Assembly: GCA_020629815.1 (NCBI GenBank)
Contig: JAHDCN010000003.1
Coordinates: forward strand, 1-13,802
Length of the DNA stretch: 13,802 nt
Origin: Verrucomicrobiota bacterium
Lineage (GTDB): Bacteria; Verrucomicrobiota; Verrucomicrobiia; Verrucomicrobiales; DEV007
Direction of reading: 5' to 3'
The notes beneath the pieces are model-generated. The model was given only the letters and a program-made list of their open reading frames with translations, was not told where the DNA came from and searched no databases. Positions within the stretch are counted from its first letter, which is position 1; every line of letters starts with the position of its first letter. Of this stretch, positions 13,543-13,802 are shown in pieces. The position numbers and the translations under genes were made by a program.

Positions 13543-13802
13543 AAATCGCCCTGCATCATCCGTCGTAAGTCGCCGGGGGTGTAGCCGTAAATCTCATCGG
13601 GGATATCCGGATTATCCATCTCGATCAGTCGCCAGCCGGCAGGGAGAAAACCCTGTTTTTCCCAAGTGAAGGTGAAAGGGGCTTTCAGAGAATTGAGTTG
13701 TCTCATGACTGCAGTGGCTCCGGGACCGATTCCTTTTCCGGAGATAGCGAGGCGAGAGGTGTAGATGATTTTGCCGTCTTTTTTTTCCAAAGATTCCTCT
13801 GA
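13539..13802 (-). CDS. C-terminal end of an unknown protein (5' end cut off by the window)
   Basis: The frame is open from the window edge at 13802 to a TGA at 13539-13541, about 87 residues. I do not recognise a family. The visible part (from SEESLEKKDGK through IYTSRLAISGKG to EIYGYTPGDLRRMMQGDF) is soluble-looking and mixed in charge, with no membrane segment. A TTG at 13790 could be read as a start, but the frame continues past it, so the real start is probably outside the window. The stop codon falls inside a copy of the 16-bp dispersed repeat, so the last residues may have been altered by insertion or spread of that repeat. Confidence 0.6.
   Translation of the reverse strand, partial: SEESLEKKDGKIIYTSRLAISGKGIGPGATAVMRQLNSLKAPFTFTWEKQGFLPAGWRLIEMDNPDIPDEIYGYTPGDLRRMMQGDF

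Noticed and set aside
1..13802. CRISPR array, tRNA, rRNA, phage or toxin-antitoxin genes
   Set aside because: I looked for regular spacer-repeat arrays, cloverleaf-like sequences, integrase or transposase motifs and small paired genes and found none that could be supported.

Overview
The window looks like a chromosomal stretch of a Gram-negative bacterium, most likely from the PVC superphylum (Verrucomicrobiota is my best guess). This is an inference from gene content: a family 9 (heptosyltransferase-type) glycosyltransferase implies an outer membrane, there is a Tat-exported sugar isomerase-like TIM barrel protein, start sites mostly lack Shine-Dalgarno sequences, and a CelD-type acetyltransferase sits with a YkgJ-type cysteine cluster protein. 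No rRNA, tRNA or CRISPR array is visible.

Layout from left to right. Positions 1-800 are AT-richer and accessory in character: one small four-helix membrane protein on the minus strand, a diverged direct repeat on either side of it, and two copies of a 16-bp dispersed repeat. A plus-strand operon (822-3413) follows with a methyltransferase, a CelD/GNAT acetyltransferase and a YkgJ-like protein. A 361-bp MITE-like element (3417-3777) built from nested inverted repeats separates it from a convergent hotdog thioesterase gene. That gene is divergent from a secreted alpha/beta hydrolase. thyA and folA form a minus-strand pair for thymidylate synthesis and folate recycling.

From 6740 the plus strand carries acylphosphatase, a three-gene ABC-2 export cassette (ATPase, permease, membrane-anchored TPR-like protein), a metallophosphoesterase and a family 9 glycosyltransferase. 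The minus strand then carries a two-gene operon of a Tat-exported TIM barrel protein and a membrane-anchored alpha/beta hydrolase. The right end holds the C-terminus of an unknown minus-strand gene and a composite repeat.

Most genes are ordinary housekeeping or conserved accessory genes. The most interesting unexplained structure is in the repeats: (i) five copies of a 16-mer, consensus AACAGGGTWARGTCAG, clustered near the two ends of the window; (ii) at 13465-13523 a REPIN-like pair of inverted hairpins, each led by the GTAG tetranucleotide known from REP elements mobilised by RAYT (TnpA_REP) transposases, enclosed by an 11-bp inverted repeat; and (iii) the nested MITE. No transposase is present in the window, so any mobilising enzyme would have to be elsewhere in the genome.
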